Shown: positions 16,023-25,100, counted from the stretch's first letter. The stretch is DNA of 64,000 bases from Amycolatopsis decaplanina DSM 44594 (GCF_000342005.1 NZ_AOHO01000061.1:1-64000); one strand, 5' to 3'. Notes: generated by a model from the letters alone, not told the origin. Translations and numbers: made by a program.

Positions 16023-16077
16023 GTCCGTGAAGGCCTCCTTCCCTACCTTGAGAGTAGGGAAGGAGGCCTTCACGGAC
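16023..16077. terminator. Hairpin of the GTCCGTGAAGGCC family (terminator-like)
   Basis: Perfect 24-bp arms (16023-16046 and 16054-16077) flank the 7-nt loop CTTGAGA. The hairpin lies 7 bp after the lipase stop and just upstream of the tetR start, so termination of lipase transcription is the simplest role. Related copies are at 1509 and 57059. Confidence 0.75.
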
Positions 16078-16084
16078 CGTGCGG

Positions 16085-17395
16085 TCAGCTGACCGGCACC
16101 TCCGGGGCGAGGGAGTTGCCGGGCGCGATCTTCCCGCAGGTGGACGGCGCCGGCTTGCCCGCGAACCGGTCGTTGAGCCAGCCGATGGCCTGCGGCGCCC
16201 AGGCGACGGCCGCCCCGACGTGGCTCAGCGTGTTGTACTGGTCGTACTTGATCGACTTGTTGCCGGTGTCGCAGTACTGCCGCGCGAGCGAGCGCACGTC
16301 ACCGGCGACCATCACCCCGTCGCCGGTCCCGATCCCCGGCGGGTTGCCGAAAGTGCCTTCCACGACACCGTTGTTGCCCTGCGCGATGTAGCCGGGCACG
16401 GTGGGCGTCGGCGCGGAGCCGAGGTTGATCTTGTTCACGGCCTCGATGTACGGCAGCACCTTGTTCGGGTTGGTGTACTCGGGCTTGACGAATTTCTCCC
16501 ACGTCAGCCCGGGATAGCGGCCGAGCGCGTCGACGATCGAAGCCTTTTCCATGTCCTTGAGCACCTGAAGGCCGTAGGAATTCGCGTACGGCTTGAGATC
16601 GATGCCGAAGGAACGCGAGACCCCGATGAGCGCCATCGGAATGACGCCGGTCCACGCGATACTGCCGTTGACGTACTTGAGATTGTGCGACGGCTTGACG
16701 AGCACTCCGCCTTCGGTGAAACCGACGAGGTTCTTGTTGACCTCGGGCGCGTAATCCTGCGCGAGCGCGGCGGCCCAGCCCGTCGCGATGGCACCGCCCG
16801 AATAGCCGATGAGGCCGAACCGGGTCTGCTCGTTCATCCCAGTTCCCGGCGCCCGCGTCGCGGCGCGGATCGAATCCAGGGTGTTCGTCCCGTATTCCGG
16901 CCCGGCGGCGAAGTTCGCCTTCTGACCCTCGGTGTCGGGAATGACGACGTTGTAGCCCAGCAGCAGGGCGGGCGCGATGAACAGCGATTCCGCGTTGGCG
17001 ATCAGGCCGCCGAGCGAGACATCGCCGGCGATCGCCCTCGACGGGCCGTGCTCGGGATTGAGCGAATCGTAGAACGATTGGTACGAAACGGCTTTGGTGC
17101 TGTCGCCGGTGAGGCTGCGCAGCACCGAAGTGACGTTGGCGGACGGCTTCCCCTGCGCGTCGGTGGTGCGGTAGAGCAACTGGGTCACCTTGAGCGGCGT
17201 GGAAACGCCGAGGACGTGGTAGTCGAGCGTCCGGGTCTTCAAGACGGTCCCGGGGCTGTACGACGACAACGGTTCGCTGCCGTCGTAGCTGTAGAACGGA
17301 TCGGTGGCAGGGGCGGCGGAGGCGGCGGGCGCGGCGGCGAAACCGACGATGAGGGCGATCGCGACGGCCAGCAGACGAGCGGGCTTTCGGGTCAT
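16085..17395 (-). CDS. Secretory triacylglycerol lipase (LIP family)
   Basis: The 436-residue precursor starts at the ATG before TRKPARLL, preceded by AAGGGGAG. A signal peptide (about 30 residues, ending PAASAAPA) leads into a fungal LipA-type secretory lipase domain. Visible elements are LLGYNVVIPDTEG, the nucleophile elbow GLIGYSGGAIATGWAA (Ser in GYSGG) and late Cys residues (QYCDTGN, STCGK) that may pair. It would hydrolyse extracellular lipids or esters. Its promoter carries a perfect 24-bp palindrome at 17460. Confidence 0.9.
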   Translation of the reverse strand: MTRKPARLLAVAIALIVGFAAAPAASAAPATDPFYSYDGSEPLSSYSPGTVLKTRTLDYHVLGVSTPLKVTQLLYRTTDAQGKPSANVTSVLRSLTGDSTKAVSYQSFYDSLNPEHGPSRAIAGDVSLGGLIANAESLFIAPALLLGYNVVIPDTEGQKANFAAGPEYGTNTLDSIRAATRAPGTGMNEQTRFGLIGYSGGAIATGWAAALAQDYAPEVNKNLVGFTEGGVLVKPSHNLKYVNGSIAWTGVIPMALIGVSRSFGIDLKPYANSYGLQVLKDMEKASIVDALGRYPGLTWEKFVKPEYTNPNKVLPYIEAVNKINLGSAPTPTVPGYIAQGNNGVVEGTFGNPPGIGTGDGVMVAGDVRSLARQYCDTGNKSIKYDQYNTLSHVGAAVAWAPQAIGWLNDRFAGKPAPSTCGKIAPGNSLAPEVPVS

Positions 17396-17459
17396 GACTC
17401 CCCTTTGAATCATGAAGTGGATCACGTTCGGATGCCCGGAACCTACCAGCGAGTAACCT

Positions 17460-17483
17460 ATGATGTACAGAGCTGTACATCAT
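17460..17483. promoter_or_regulatory. Perfect palindromic operator upstream of the lipase gene
   Basis: ATGATGTACAG (17460-17470) and CTGTACATCAT (17473-17483) are perfect 11-bp arms around AG. The site lies 65-88 bp upstream of the lipase start and 123 bp upstream of the divergent HTH gene. The size and symmetry fit a TetR-type dimer site. The TetR protein at 15354 is a candidate binder. Confidence 0.6.
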
Positions 17484-17605
17484 TTGTCGCCGCGAGCTTG
17501 ATGCCGTGGCGGGAGAAAGCACCGAGTTGGGGGCTGGCCTTGAGGCGACGCAAGGGCGACTGTGATGAGAGGTAGTCGCACCAAGAGCGGGGTGGTGGAC
17601 TTGAG

Positions 17606-17965
17606 ATGACGGGCGCGGGCGATTCCGACGCCCGCGGAGGGGGACGTGAGCGCGAGGTCGACGCCGACTTGGTGAGCGCCTATGAAGGCGGGGCCACGAT
17701 CACGGAACTCGCCGCCCGTTTCGGGATGACCTACTACAAGGCGCGTGCCTCGCTCATCTCGGCAGGTGTGGAACTGAGGCAAGTGGGGCCGACCACTCCG
17801 TCGGCCCCACCGGGCCTCGTCCAGGCGTACCTCGACGGGGCGACCATTCACGATGTGGCAAAGAGATTCGGGCTGAGTTTCGGTGTCGCCCGGAGGATGT
17901 TGCTGCAGAGCGGGGTCCGGCTCAGGCCCAAGGGGGGCGGATCCTCAAGTGCCGGTCGCTCCTAG
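17606..17965 (+). CDS. Small protein with two tandem helix-turn-helix repeats
   Basis: This 119-residue protein contains the same module twice. LVSAYEGGATITELAARFGMTYYKARASLISAGVELR lies at about 22-58, and LVQAYLDGATIHDVAKRFGLSFGVARRMLLQSGVRLR at about 69-106, joined by a Pro/Thr linker. Single modules of this kind (YEAGASIRxLAxxTGxSYGxVHRxLxxxGVxLR) are common in actinobacterial DNA-binding proteins of the resolvase-HTH type. Two copies could bind a direct-repeat site without dimerising. No catalytic domain is present. It is encoded next to the SARP-STAND island. Function beyond DNA binding is not known. Confidence 0.75.
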   Translation: MTGAGDSDARGGGREREVDADLVSAYEGGATITELAARFGMTYYKARASLISAGVELRQVGPTTPSAPPGLVQAYLDGATIHDVAKRFGLSFGVARRMLLQSGVRLRPKGGGSSSAGRS

Positions 17966-18000
17966 TGTCACTGCCCGCGATCACGGAGTGCCCGTGTTGA

Positions 18001-18093
18001 TCAGTACGTGCGCCACCAGTCGCTGATCATCAAGGTGGAGACGGTCACGAGAAGCATCGTCATCGCAGGCACGGAACGCATGAACTTGTTCAA
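18001..18093 (-). CDS. Possible 30-residue membrane/secreted peptide
   Basis: A TTG start with AAAAAGGA 7 nt upstream opens a frame coding MNKFMRSVPAMTMLLVTVS followed by TLMISDWWRTY and TGA. The product is a basic N-terminus, one hydrophobic segment (about residues 9-23) and an aromatic DWWRTY tail, like a small membrane peptide or an exported signal. It is on the same strand as, and 224 bp downstream of, the SARP-STAND regulator, as small targets such as AfsS lie near afsR. No relation to AfsS is visible in sequence. The rest of the gap (18094-18316) holds no clear gene. Confidence 0.45.
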   Translation of the reverse strand: MNKFMRSVPAMTMLLVTVSTLMISDWWRTY

Positions 18094-18316
18094 CTGCAAT
18101 CCTTTTTCGGGGTTTGGAAGTTGCGCCACCCGAGTCGGTGAGGTATCGATCAACTCGGATAAGCCACACTACGGGTAGGGGCTGCCTCGGACAAGCTGCA
18201 ACTACCAGACCTTGACAGCACGCGCTCTACGGAAAGTTGCGTTCTCGCACGCGCTAGCTGCGACAATCAGCCGAAAGACGGGCGTCCGCTGCCTGAGAGC
18301 GACCGGGCGAGTTCAC

Positions 18317-21300
18317 CTAACCGTGTAGTTCTCGGTTGGCCTGTCGGGATGGCGGCAGCATCGCGACCGTGTCCTCGTCGTCCCTCCTCCTGACGGTGAG
18401 GACCCCGATCGTGTCTTCCCCGAGTTCCGCGATCCGCGACTCCAATTCGGCTGCTTTCGCATGCCGCCCTCGGTCGCGGTAGAGGACTGCCGCGCGTTCG
18501 AGGACGTCACGGGCGTCACGGGCGTTTCCCCGGTCGGCGAGTATGCAGCCCATCGAGGCGAGCGCTCGAGCCTGCCCAGTGGCATTGTGGGTGCGCTGGG
18601 AGAGGTCGATAGCGTGATCCGCGTATTGGATCGCCTCGCGGTCCTTGAGTTGCGCGTGCGCGAGACCGGCCAGCACGGTGTACAGCTTCATGGTCGCCGG
18701 CAGGTGGTGGATCTCGTCGGCCAACAGCAAGGCCTTGTTGCCGTGCAAGGAGGCTTCGTCGTACCGGCCGAGCTGTGTCAGCACGCCGGCCAAGGCGGTG
18801 TGGACGGCCATCTGCCCGGAAGTGTCTCCGGTTTCCCGGCGAACCTCCAGCGCGCGCCGGTAGTGTTCGACCGCGGCATCGTGTTCGCCCGCGACTTCGA
18901 GCGCGTCTCCCAGTCGGTACTCGGCGGTACCGAGGTGGCCCGGGTCGCGCACGACATGCGCCAGCGCAAGGCATTCGCGATACCGGGTGATCGCTTCTTT
19001 CGCGCGGCCGGCGTGGTGGTGGCGCCGGGCCATGTTGAGGAGGACGGCCAGCCTGCCGAAGTCGTCGCCCTGCTCGTGGACGAGATCGTACGCGGCCCTG
19101 AGGTAGTGGTCCGCCGTCTCGTCGTTCCCGAGGAGCATGTGGACTTGGCCAAGGTCGTTGAGCGTGCTCGCCTCGGCGACCGGGTTCCCGGCGGCCGAGG
19201 CCGACCGGGCGGCGATCGCCAGTCCGTTCACGATGTCGTCGTAGAACCCGTACCGGTCGTAGATATCGCTGGTGACATGGGGAATGCGCCAGGCGTACTC
19301 GTGCAGTTCATTCCGATGGGCATCTTCGACGAGCGCGTTGAGATTCGTTCTCTCCTGGAGGCACCATTGGCGGGCGGCGGCCGGGGAATCGAAGTCCAAG
19401 GGCACCGTACCGGATTCGAGCGGGATCATCGGTGGCCGCGGTTTGTGCGGGTGTACCGTCGCATGCGCGTTGAAAGCCGTGTGCAAGTAGAACGCCAGCA
19501 ATCGCTTTCGGGGCCCGTCCCCGTCGCCTTCACGGTCCGCGAGGGTTGCCGCGTACCGATGGAGGATGTCGTGCATGCGATAGCGGTCGAGGTCGCTGGG
19601 GTGCTGGATGAGGTGCGCGGCGAAGAGCGCGTCGAGTGACCTTCGTGCGGCAGAAACGCTGATCGCACCTGCTGAGGCGAGTGCCGCCGGGCTCATCTCC
19701 GTGCCGGGGTGCAGGCCGAGCAGGCGGAACATGCGCTGTTCGGCCTCTTCGAGCAGGTTGTAGGACCACGAATAGGCGGACTGCAGATGGATTCCGGCTC
19801 CGTCCCCGTCGTCGCCGATCGTCAGGAGGGTTTCCGCGTCCTCCAGTTGATCGGCGAGGGTGCGCAGGCGCAACCCGCCACGGCTGGCCGCGCGGTCGGC
19901 CACGATGCTCAACACGAGCGGGATGCGGTCGCACAACCGTGCGAGCTTCTCGAGGACTTCGGGTTCGTCTTGCTCGCGATTTCGCATGCGATGCGCCAGC
20001 AATTCGCACGATTCGGCGGGTGACAGCGGCTCGAGTGCGACTGCCGGGACATTATGCAGGACTGTCAGCGGGGTCATGCGCCGCCGCGAAGTGAGGAGCA
20101 CCGTGCACGGGGTCAGCACGTCCAGCAACGGCTGGACATGGCCGAAGTTCTCCACGTTGTCCAAGACGACGAGCGCGGGCCGCTGGGAAAGAAGTGTGGC
20201 CAGTTTCGCCATCCGCCCGGCGGGGCTGACGATGCGATCGACGCGGAAATCGAGTGCGGAAAGCAGGACATCGACGACGTCGGTGGCCTCCAGGCGTGGA
20301 GTCCGGCTGAATCCGTGCAGATCGATCATGATCACCCCATGGGCGAACCGCCCGGCGGCGCGGTGGGCCCAGTGCCCGATGGTCGTCGTCTTGCCGACAC
20401 CTGGCGGGCCGGTCACGCAGACGATCGTCGCCAGTGGAGCGCCCGTCGCGTCGATGGTCAAGGAGTCGAGTTTCGCAAGGACGTCCTCGCGGCCCACGAA
20501 GCGATCGATGTCACGCGGCAACCGTCGCAGTGGAACGACGCTTTCTTTGACTTGCTCCGTTTTTCTGTCTGCGATCCCGGCTGTGATCTGAATGGATTTC
20601 GGAGCCGGGTCCGTGAGTTTTTGATGGAATTCGCGGAGTTCGTCTGCGGCCTGCCCGTCGCCGTCGGCGCGAAAAGCCCGGTACTTTCTCAGGTAGAACG
20701 CCGTGATTTCGCCACGGCGTCCCGCGGAGTTCAGCGCCTTCAGGTGGAGTTTGGCGAAGCTCGGTTCGTCCGGATGGTCGCGCTCGAGATCGTCCAGCCG
20801 CTGTAATGCGCCGAGCGGTTGTCCGGCGGCGATCAGTGCGTCGAGCAAGAAAGTGTTCGCTGGTATCCAATCCGATTGTATGAACGACATGCGCCAGTCT
20901 TCGGCCGGGCGGGTCGTCAGATCGGCCAGTGGATGCTCACGCCACAGTCCTATCGCCCGTGCGGCGGTCTCGCACGCGCGCAGGTGTTCGTCGCTGTCGC
21001 GGAAGGCTCTGGCGTCCTTCATGGCCTTGCGGAAGGCGACGTAGTCGATCAGCGAAGGGTCGACGTCAAGGGTGTAGCGGCCGTTCGCGGTGACCAGTTT
21101 CGCGGGCGCGCGCGTCTCCCGGAAAAGCTGGCGTAGCCGGGTGACGTATTGGTACATCGTAGCTCGAGGGTCGCGTGGACGTGGTTCTTGTTCGTCCCAA
21201 ACCCATTCGACTACGTTTTCGATGGAAAGCCGTCTTCCGGGACGTGTCAGCAGGGCGGCGAGGATGCCCTCTTCGCGCGGCCGCCCCCAATTCGCGACCA

Positions 21301-21355
21301 AATTCCCGTGTATTCGCACTGTTGTCTGCCCGAGAACTCCAAAGGCAACTTCCAT
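18317..21355 (-). CDS. SARP/AfsR-type regulator: DNA-binding + BTAD + NB-ARC + TPR
   Basis: The ATG before EVAFGVLGQTTV (after a GGGAAGGGGG run) gives 1012 residues. In order there are an OmpR-like winged helix (about 1-95), a bacterial transcriptional activator domain (about 100-245), and an NB-ARC STAND NTPase with P-loop GPPGVGKTTT near 316 and Walker B ALVVLDNVE. TPR repeats follow (about 700-960; TADHYLRAAYDLV, AAVEHYRRALEV, REAIQYADHAIDL). AfsR-like proteins activate secondary metabolism or stress genes when the STAND switch is triggered. It is divergent from the GT-B-like gene (207 bp between starts) and upstream of the tiny peptide gene. The direct target is unknown. Confidence 0.92.
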   Translation of the reverse strand: MEVAFGVLGQTTVRIHGNLVANWGRPREEGILAALLTRPGRRLSIENVVEWVWDEQEPRPRDPRATMYQYVTRLRQLFRETRAPAKLVTANGRYTLDVDPSLIDYVAFRKAMKDARAFRDSDEHLRACETAARAIGLWREHPLADLTTRPAEDWRMSFIQSDWIPANTFLLDALIAAGQPLGALQRLDDLERDHPDEPSFAKLHLKALNSAGRRGEITAFYLRKYRAFRADGDGQAADELREFHQKLTDPAPKSIQITAGIADRKTEQVKESVVPLRRLPRDIDRFVGREDVLAKLDSLTIDATGAPLATIVCVTGPPGVGKTTTIGHWAHRAAGRFAHGVIMIDLHGFSRTPRLEATDVVDVLLSALDFRVDRIVSPAGRMAKLATLLSQRPALVVLDNVENFGHVQPLLDVLTPCTVLLTSRRRMTPLTVLHNVPAVALEPLSPAESCELLAHRMRNREQDEPEVLEKLARLCDRIPLVLSIVADRAASRGGLRLRTLADQLEDAETLLTIGDDGDGAGIHLQSAYSWSYNLLEEAEQRMFRLLGLHPGTEMSPAALASAGAISVSAARRSLDALFAAHLIQHPSDLDRYRMHDILHRYAATLADREGDGDGPRKRLLAFYLHTAFNAHATVHPHKPRPPMIPLESGTVPLDFDSPAAARQWCLQERTNLNALVEDAHRNELHEYAWRIPHVTSDIYDRYGFYDDIVNGLAIAARSASAAGNPVAEASTLNDLGQVHMLLGNDETADHYLRAAYDLVHEQGDDFGRLAVLLNMARRHHHAGRAKEAITRYRECLALAHVVRDPGHLGTAEYRLGDALEVAGEHDAAVEHYRRALEVRRETGDTSGQMAVHTALAGVLTQLGRYDEASLHGNKALLLADEIHHLPATMKLYTVLAGLAHAQLKDREAIQYADHAIDLSQRTHNATGQARALASMGCILADRGNARDARDVLERAAVLYRDRGRHAKAAELESRIAELGEDTIGVLTVRRRDDEDTVAMLPPSRQANRELHG

Positions 21356-21562
21356 GGCAGCCCCCTTCCCATCGGCAGTGTCGCTGCCGCCCCTCGCCTC
21401 GCCCACCAGTTTCACATTCTTTGTCGTTTCGAACCAGCGTGACCGGTGTGAACCGGAGACGAAGTGATCCTTTGTCAGGAGCTTCAACCACGGTACGAAA
21501 GGACCGTGTCAGAGGGGCAGGCCACTCTCGTTCATACATTCGGCGGACGAGAGGGGATGGTC

Positions 21563-22774
21563 GTGAGCAGGGAGATGTGGATCAGGGGACCGGTCGGGGC
21601 GGGGGCGGAGGCACGGGTGACACGGGCCGGGTGCCGCACAGCGCTCGTCGTCGTCCCGACGATGACCGCGGGCACGCGGCTGCTGGACATCGTGCCGTTG
21701 CTCGAATCGGATCACCGGGTGCAAGTGGTGTTCACCGTTCCGCACACCACGGACCACTGGCCGGGAGTGGAGGAGTTCGTCCGCGCGCAACACGGTCTCC
21801 TCTTGCCGTGGGAACAGGCGGTCCAGCACACGTTCGACCTCGTCCTGGCGGCCAGTCACCGCCATCTCGAGCAGCTCCGGGGCCCGATCCTGCTGGTCGG
21901 GCACGGGGCGGGGACGATGAAATCACATCTGTACAGCCGGAAAGCGGAGTCCCCGGTCCTGCCTGCCACCGGACTCGATCGCGAACTCCTCACCTATCGC
22001 GGCCGGATCCTGCCGTCGGTCCTCGCGCTGGCCACCGAGGAGGAGCGGACGGCGCTCGGGTCCCTGTGCCCGGAGGTGCTGCCCGCCGCCGTCGTGGCGG
22101 GGGACATCTGTCTGGACCGGATGATCGACGGTGACCGGTTCCGCGAGCACTACCGGCAGGTGCTGGGGCTGAACCCTCGGCAGCGGCTGGTGACGATCAG
22201 TTCGACGTGGTCGACCGACTCGATCTTCGGCCGGGTCCCGAGTCTCTGCAAGGCGGTTCTCGACGCCCTTCCCTCATCACGATATTCGGTCGCGGCGGTG
22301 TTGCACCCCAACGTGTGGACCGTCCATGGACGCAGGCAGGTGGCGGCCTGGCTGTCCGATTGCGCCGAGGCGGGTCTGCTGCTCATCCCGCCGGATCGTG
22401 GCTGGCAGGCGACCATGATCGCGTCGGACTGGGTGATCGGGGACCACGGTTCGACCACCGCGTATGCCGCCGCGATCGGCCGTCCGGTCACCGTGGCCAC
22501 CGACCCGGGTGATCGGTTGCGCCCCGGAAGCATCGCCGATCTCGTCCGGCGGAACTCTCCGCTCCTGGAATCGGGGCCATTGCCCGCCCAGGAGACCGAG
22601 GCGATCCGATGCCGCGAGCACCTGCGTCCGGTCGCCACGGCGGCGATCAGCTCCCGGCCGGGGCAAGCGGCCGCGATCCTGCGTTCGGAGATGTACCGGC
22701 TCCTGGGACTGCCGGAACCGGACTGCCCACCATCCGTCCCGATGCTGCCCGCACCCCTTCCGATCGAGGTGTGA
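21563..22774 (+). CDS. GT-B-fold, glycosyl/glycerophosphotransferase-like protein
   Basis: The most plausible start is GTG 21563 (GAGAGGGG six bases upstream), giving 403 residues. The fold looks like two Rossmann halves. The first carries TALVVVPTMTAGTRLLDIVPLL and GPILLVGHGAG; the second carries RLVTISSTWSTDSIFGRVPSL, YSVAAVLHPNVW and IASDWVIGDHGSTTAYAAAIGRPVTVAT. The last segment resembles the D-x-S-S/T-x-x-x-x-A nucleotide-binding end of CDP-glycerol glycerophosphotransferases and UDP-GlcNAc 2-epimerase-like enzymes. Substrate and partners are unknown. It is followed after 4 bp by a small conserved-looking gene and sits between two STAND regulators. Confidence 0.55.
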   Translation: MSREMWIRGPVGAGAEARVTRAGCRTALVVVPTMTAGTRLLDIVPLLESDHRVQVVFTVPHTTDHWPGVEEFVRAQHGLLLPWEQAVQHTFDLVLAASHRHLEQLRGPILLVGHGAGTMKSHLYSRKAESPVLPATGLDRELLTYRGRILPSVLALATEEERTALGSLCPEVLPAAVVAGDICLDRMIDGDRFREHYRQVLGLNPRQRLVTISSTWSTDSIFGRVPSLCKAVLDALPSSRYSVAAVLHPNVWTVHGRRQVAAWLSDCAEAGLLLIPPDRGWQATMIASDWVIGDHGSTTAYAAAIGRPVTVATDPGDRLRPGSIADLVRRNSPLLESGPLPAQETEAIRCREHLRPVATAAISSRPGQAAAILRSEMYRLLGLPEPDCPPSVPMLPAPLPIEV

Positions 22775-22778
22775 CGAC

Positions 22779-23282
22779 ATGGACATCGTGTACGCCGTCC
22801 ACGGCCACACACCGGGCGTGGCCCGGATTCGCCTGTGGATCAGCGGCTTTGACGGCGACGTCCTCGCTGTCGCGGCCGACACCGTGTCCCCGGCCTGGGT
22901 GGCGGCAGGGGACTTGCTGCTCCGAGAGGACAGCCAGACGGCGGCGGAGGCGCGGAACGCCGCCGAGGCCGCGTTGAGCCTTCATCCCGGGGCCACTGCC
23001 GCGATCGCGGCACACCCACACGGCTATGTCTTCTCGACCCGTACGAAGACGTCGGCGGTGACTGCGAAACCCCGATTCACGCCGGCGGGCTGGAACTCAC
23101 GGTTGAGAGCCGTATCCGGCGTCGTCGGCGCGAGGGATGCCCATTTCGGTGAAGAGGGCCTGAGCTTCGGCGAGATGGCCGGCGCTTTCCTCCTCTCGGC
23201 CGTACTGCCGTTCGATGCGGCCGAGCGCGGCCAGGATCTCGGCGGTGTAGTAGGGGGAATCGAGTGCCCGCATCGTTCGTAA
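22779..23282 (+). CDS. Small protein of unknown function, partner of the GT-B-like gene
   Basis: The 167-residue frame starts 4 bp after the preceding stop. Its first 100 residues look like a compact alpha/beta domain (MDIVYAVHGHTPGVARIRLW, DVLAVAADTVSPAWVAAGDL, then a Glu/Ala-rich helix and HPGATAAIAAHPHGYVFSTR). I do not recognise the family. Residues from about 107 onward are read antisense through the 3' end of the convergent STAND gene (23097-23282), an unusually long overlap. The C-terminus may therefore be an extension created by stop-codon loss. Confidence is higher for the N-terminal part. Confidence 0.5.
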   Translation: MDIVYAVHGHTPGVARIRLWISGFDGDVLAVAADTVSPAWVAAGDLLLREDSQTAAEARNAAEAALSLHPGATAAIAAHPHGYVFSTRTKTSAVTAKPRFTPAGWNSRLRAVSGVVGARDAHFGEEGLSFGEMAGAFLLSAVLPFDAAERGQDLGGVVGGIECPHRS

Positions 23283-25100
23283 TGACTCGGTCAGCCGGGC
23301 GATCGCGTCTTCGGCGCGGCCCTCGGCGGCCTGGATACCGGCGAGCGCCATGACGGATCGAGCATGCTGGGCGGCGTCCCCGACTTCGGCCATCACGGCC
23401 GCGGACGCGGTCAGCTCGATCATGGCTTCGCCGTACCGGCCCAGTTTCGCCAGCACCTCACCCTGACGGCGGCGGCACAGTGCCACTCCGCGGGGAATGC
23501 CCAGCCGCTCCTGCAGGTCGGCCGCCTGCCGGTAGAAGTCGAGGGCACCTTCGAGATCGCCCTGTCCTCGTGCGGATCGGCCGAGCTGGGACAGGGCGGT
23601 CGCCTGCGTCCGGCCGTCGTTCTCCTGCTGTCCCAATCGGAGTGCGACGACGTTCTCTTCCGCAGCCTCGTCGTATCGGCCGAGTTTGGCGTAGGCGAAG
23701 CCGAGCTGGGACCGCAGCCGGGCTTCCACCAACGGCAGGTTCACGCGTGTCGCGGCTCGCACGCCCCACTCGTTCATCGCGATCCACGGCAGGTAGTCCC
23801 GGTGGTGCAGGAAGAAGCCCCACGACGCTTCGCAGAACTGCCACACGATGTCGTCCCACTCGTGGTCCACGGCCGTGGTGAACACGGCGCGGATCACGGA
23901 CAGGTGGTCGCGCCACCAGGCGAGGCCGTCCGCGCGTTCGACGAAGTCCTTCGACTGTCGTTCACGGGTGGCGTACCGGGCTCGATGGGGATGGATCGCC
24001 TCGTCGGCTGCCAGGGCCCGGTCGAGGTACCACCCGGCGAACGACCGGGCCAGCCGGTCCCACTCGTCGCCCGGCAGCGCGGTCGCGGCACGTGCCCGCG
24101 CGTCGCTGTGCAACACCATGTGCTGGACGAACCGGTCTTCACCCGCTTCGGTCAGGAGGTTCGCCTCGATCAGTTCGTCGATGTCGTCCTCGACGGCGCT
24201 GAGCGGCAGGCCGAGCGCGGCGGCCAAAGGTTCGATGGACAGGAAAGGCCCAGGATGTACCCCGCACGCCAGATAGACCCGTGCCGCGCTCTGCGGCAGC
24301 CCTTCGTAGACGACCTCGAAGATCGCGTTCAACGAGAGCGTCTTGTCCGCGGAACGGCCGCCTGATGACGTCCAGCGTCCATAGGCTGCGGCTTCACGGG
24401 CGAGAGCCCGCCGCGGCCGGGCTCTCAGCCGTGCCGCCGCCACCGACAGCGCGAGGGGGAGTCCGCCGCACGAGGACACGATCTCCGAAGCGGCGGGTGG
24501 ATCGGAACGGACGCGTTCGGTTCCGGTGTACCGCTCGAACAGCGCCCGCGCCTGGGGTTCGGTGAGTGGTGGCAGATCGACGAACTCCGCCCCGTCGATA
24601 CCGAGATCGGTGAGCCGCCACCGGCTGGTGACGAAGACGATCGCCGACTGCCCGGCCGGGAGGAGCGGGCGGACCTGGGCGACGGACGCGGCGTCGTCGA
24701 GCAGGACGGCCATCCGCCGCGACGCGGTGGCCGTGCGGAAGGCCGCCGCCCGCTGGTCGAGGCTCGTCGGGATCTCGTCAGGTGAACTGCCCAACGCTGT
24801 CAGGAATCCGTGCAGGACCTCGCCGGGATCTTCCGGTGGTCGCTCGCGTGCGCCGCCGAGGTCGCTGTACAGGATTCCCTGCGGGAACTCGTCCGCTTTG
24901 TCGTAGAGCCAATCCAAAGCGAGCGAGGTCTTGCCGACACCGCCCACCCCGCTCACCACCACCAGCCGCCGTCCGGTGCCTTCGCTCCAGAGCCGGTCCA
25001 GTTCGGCGGTGAACCGCTCCCGTGCTTGGAACACCGCCGGCGCGGCAGGGATCTGCCAAGGCCGATCCACGGGAATGCCGGGGCCGGCCGGGGTGGTCAT
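23097..25100 (-). CDS. STAND (NB-ARC) NTPase with TPR repeats
   Basis: Starting at the ATG before TTPAGPGIPVDRPW, the protein has 667 residues. The NB-ARC P-loop is GVGGVGKTS at about 51-59, Walker B is RRMAVLLDDAA, and the GLPL-like motif is CGGLPLALSVAAARL. The C-terminal third consists of TPR repeats (LGRYDEAAEENVVALRLG, GDLEGALDFYRQAADLQ, GRAEDAIARLTESL). Unlike the neighbouring SARP-STAND protein it has no DNA-binding or effector domain at its N-terminus (only about 25 residues precede the NTPase region), so an effector or partner must act separately. It is coupled to a 22-codon mini-ORF by an ATGA overlap. Confidence 0.85.
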   Translation of the reverse strand: MTTPAGPGIPVDRPWQIPAAPAVFQARERFTAELDRLWSEGTGRRLVVVSGVGGVGKTSLALDWLYDKADEFPQGILYSDLGGARERPPEDPGEVLHGFLTALGSSPDEIPTSLDQRAAAFRTATASRRMAVLLDDAASVAQVRPLLPAGQSAIVFVTSRWRLTDLGIDGAEFVDLPPLTEPQARALFERYTGTERVRSDPPAASEIVSSCGGLPLALSVAAARLRARPRRALAREAAAYGRWTSSGGRSADKTLSLNAIFEVVYEGLPQSAARVYLACGVHPGPFLSIEPLAAALGLPLSAVEDDIDELIEANLLTEAGEDRFVQHMVLHSDARARAATALPGDEWDRLARSFAGWYLDRALAADEAIHPHRARYATRERQSKDFVERADGLAWWRDHLSVIRAVFTTAVDHEWDDIVWQFCEASWGFFLHHRDYLPWIAMNEWGVRAATRVNLPLVEARLRSQLGFAYAKLGRYDEAAEENVVALRLGQQENDGRTQATALSQLGRSARGQGDLEGALDFYRQAADLQERLGIPRGVALCRRRQGEVLAKLGRYGEAMIELTASAAVMAEVGDAAQHARSVMALAGIQAAEGRAEDAIARLTESLRTMRALDSPYYTAEILAALGRIERQYGREEESAGHLAEAQALFTEMGIPRADDAGYGSQP

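Noticed and set aside
15354..16073. Longer tetR frame beginning MKASFPTLKVGKEAFTD
   Set aside because: The extra residues are a translation of the hairpin at 16023-16077, which recurs elsewhere in non-coding DNA; the TetR domain begins downstream.
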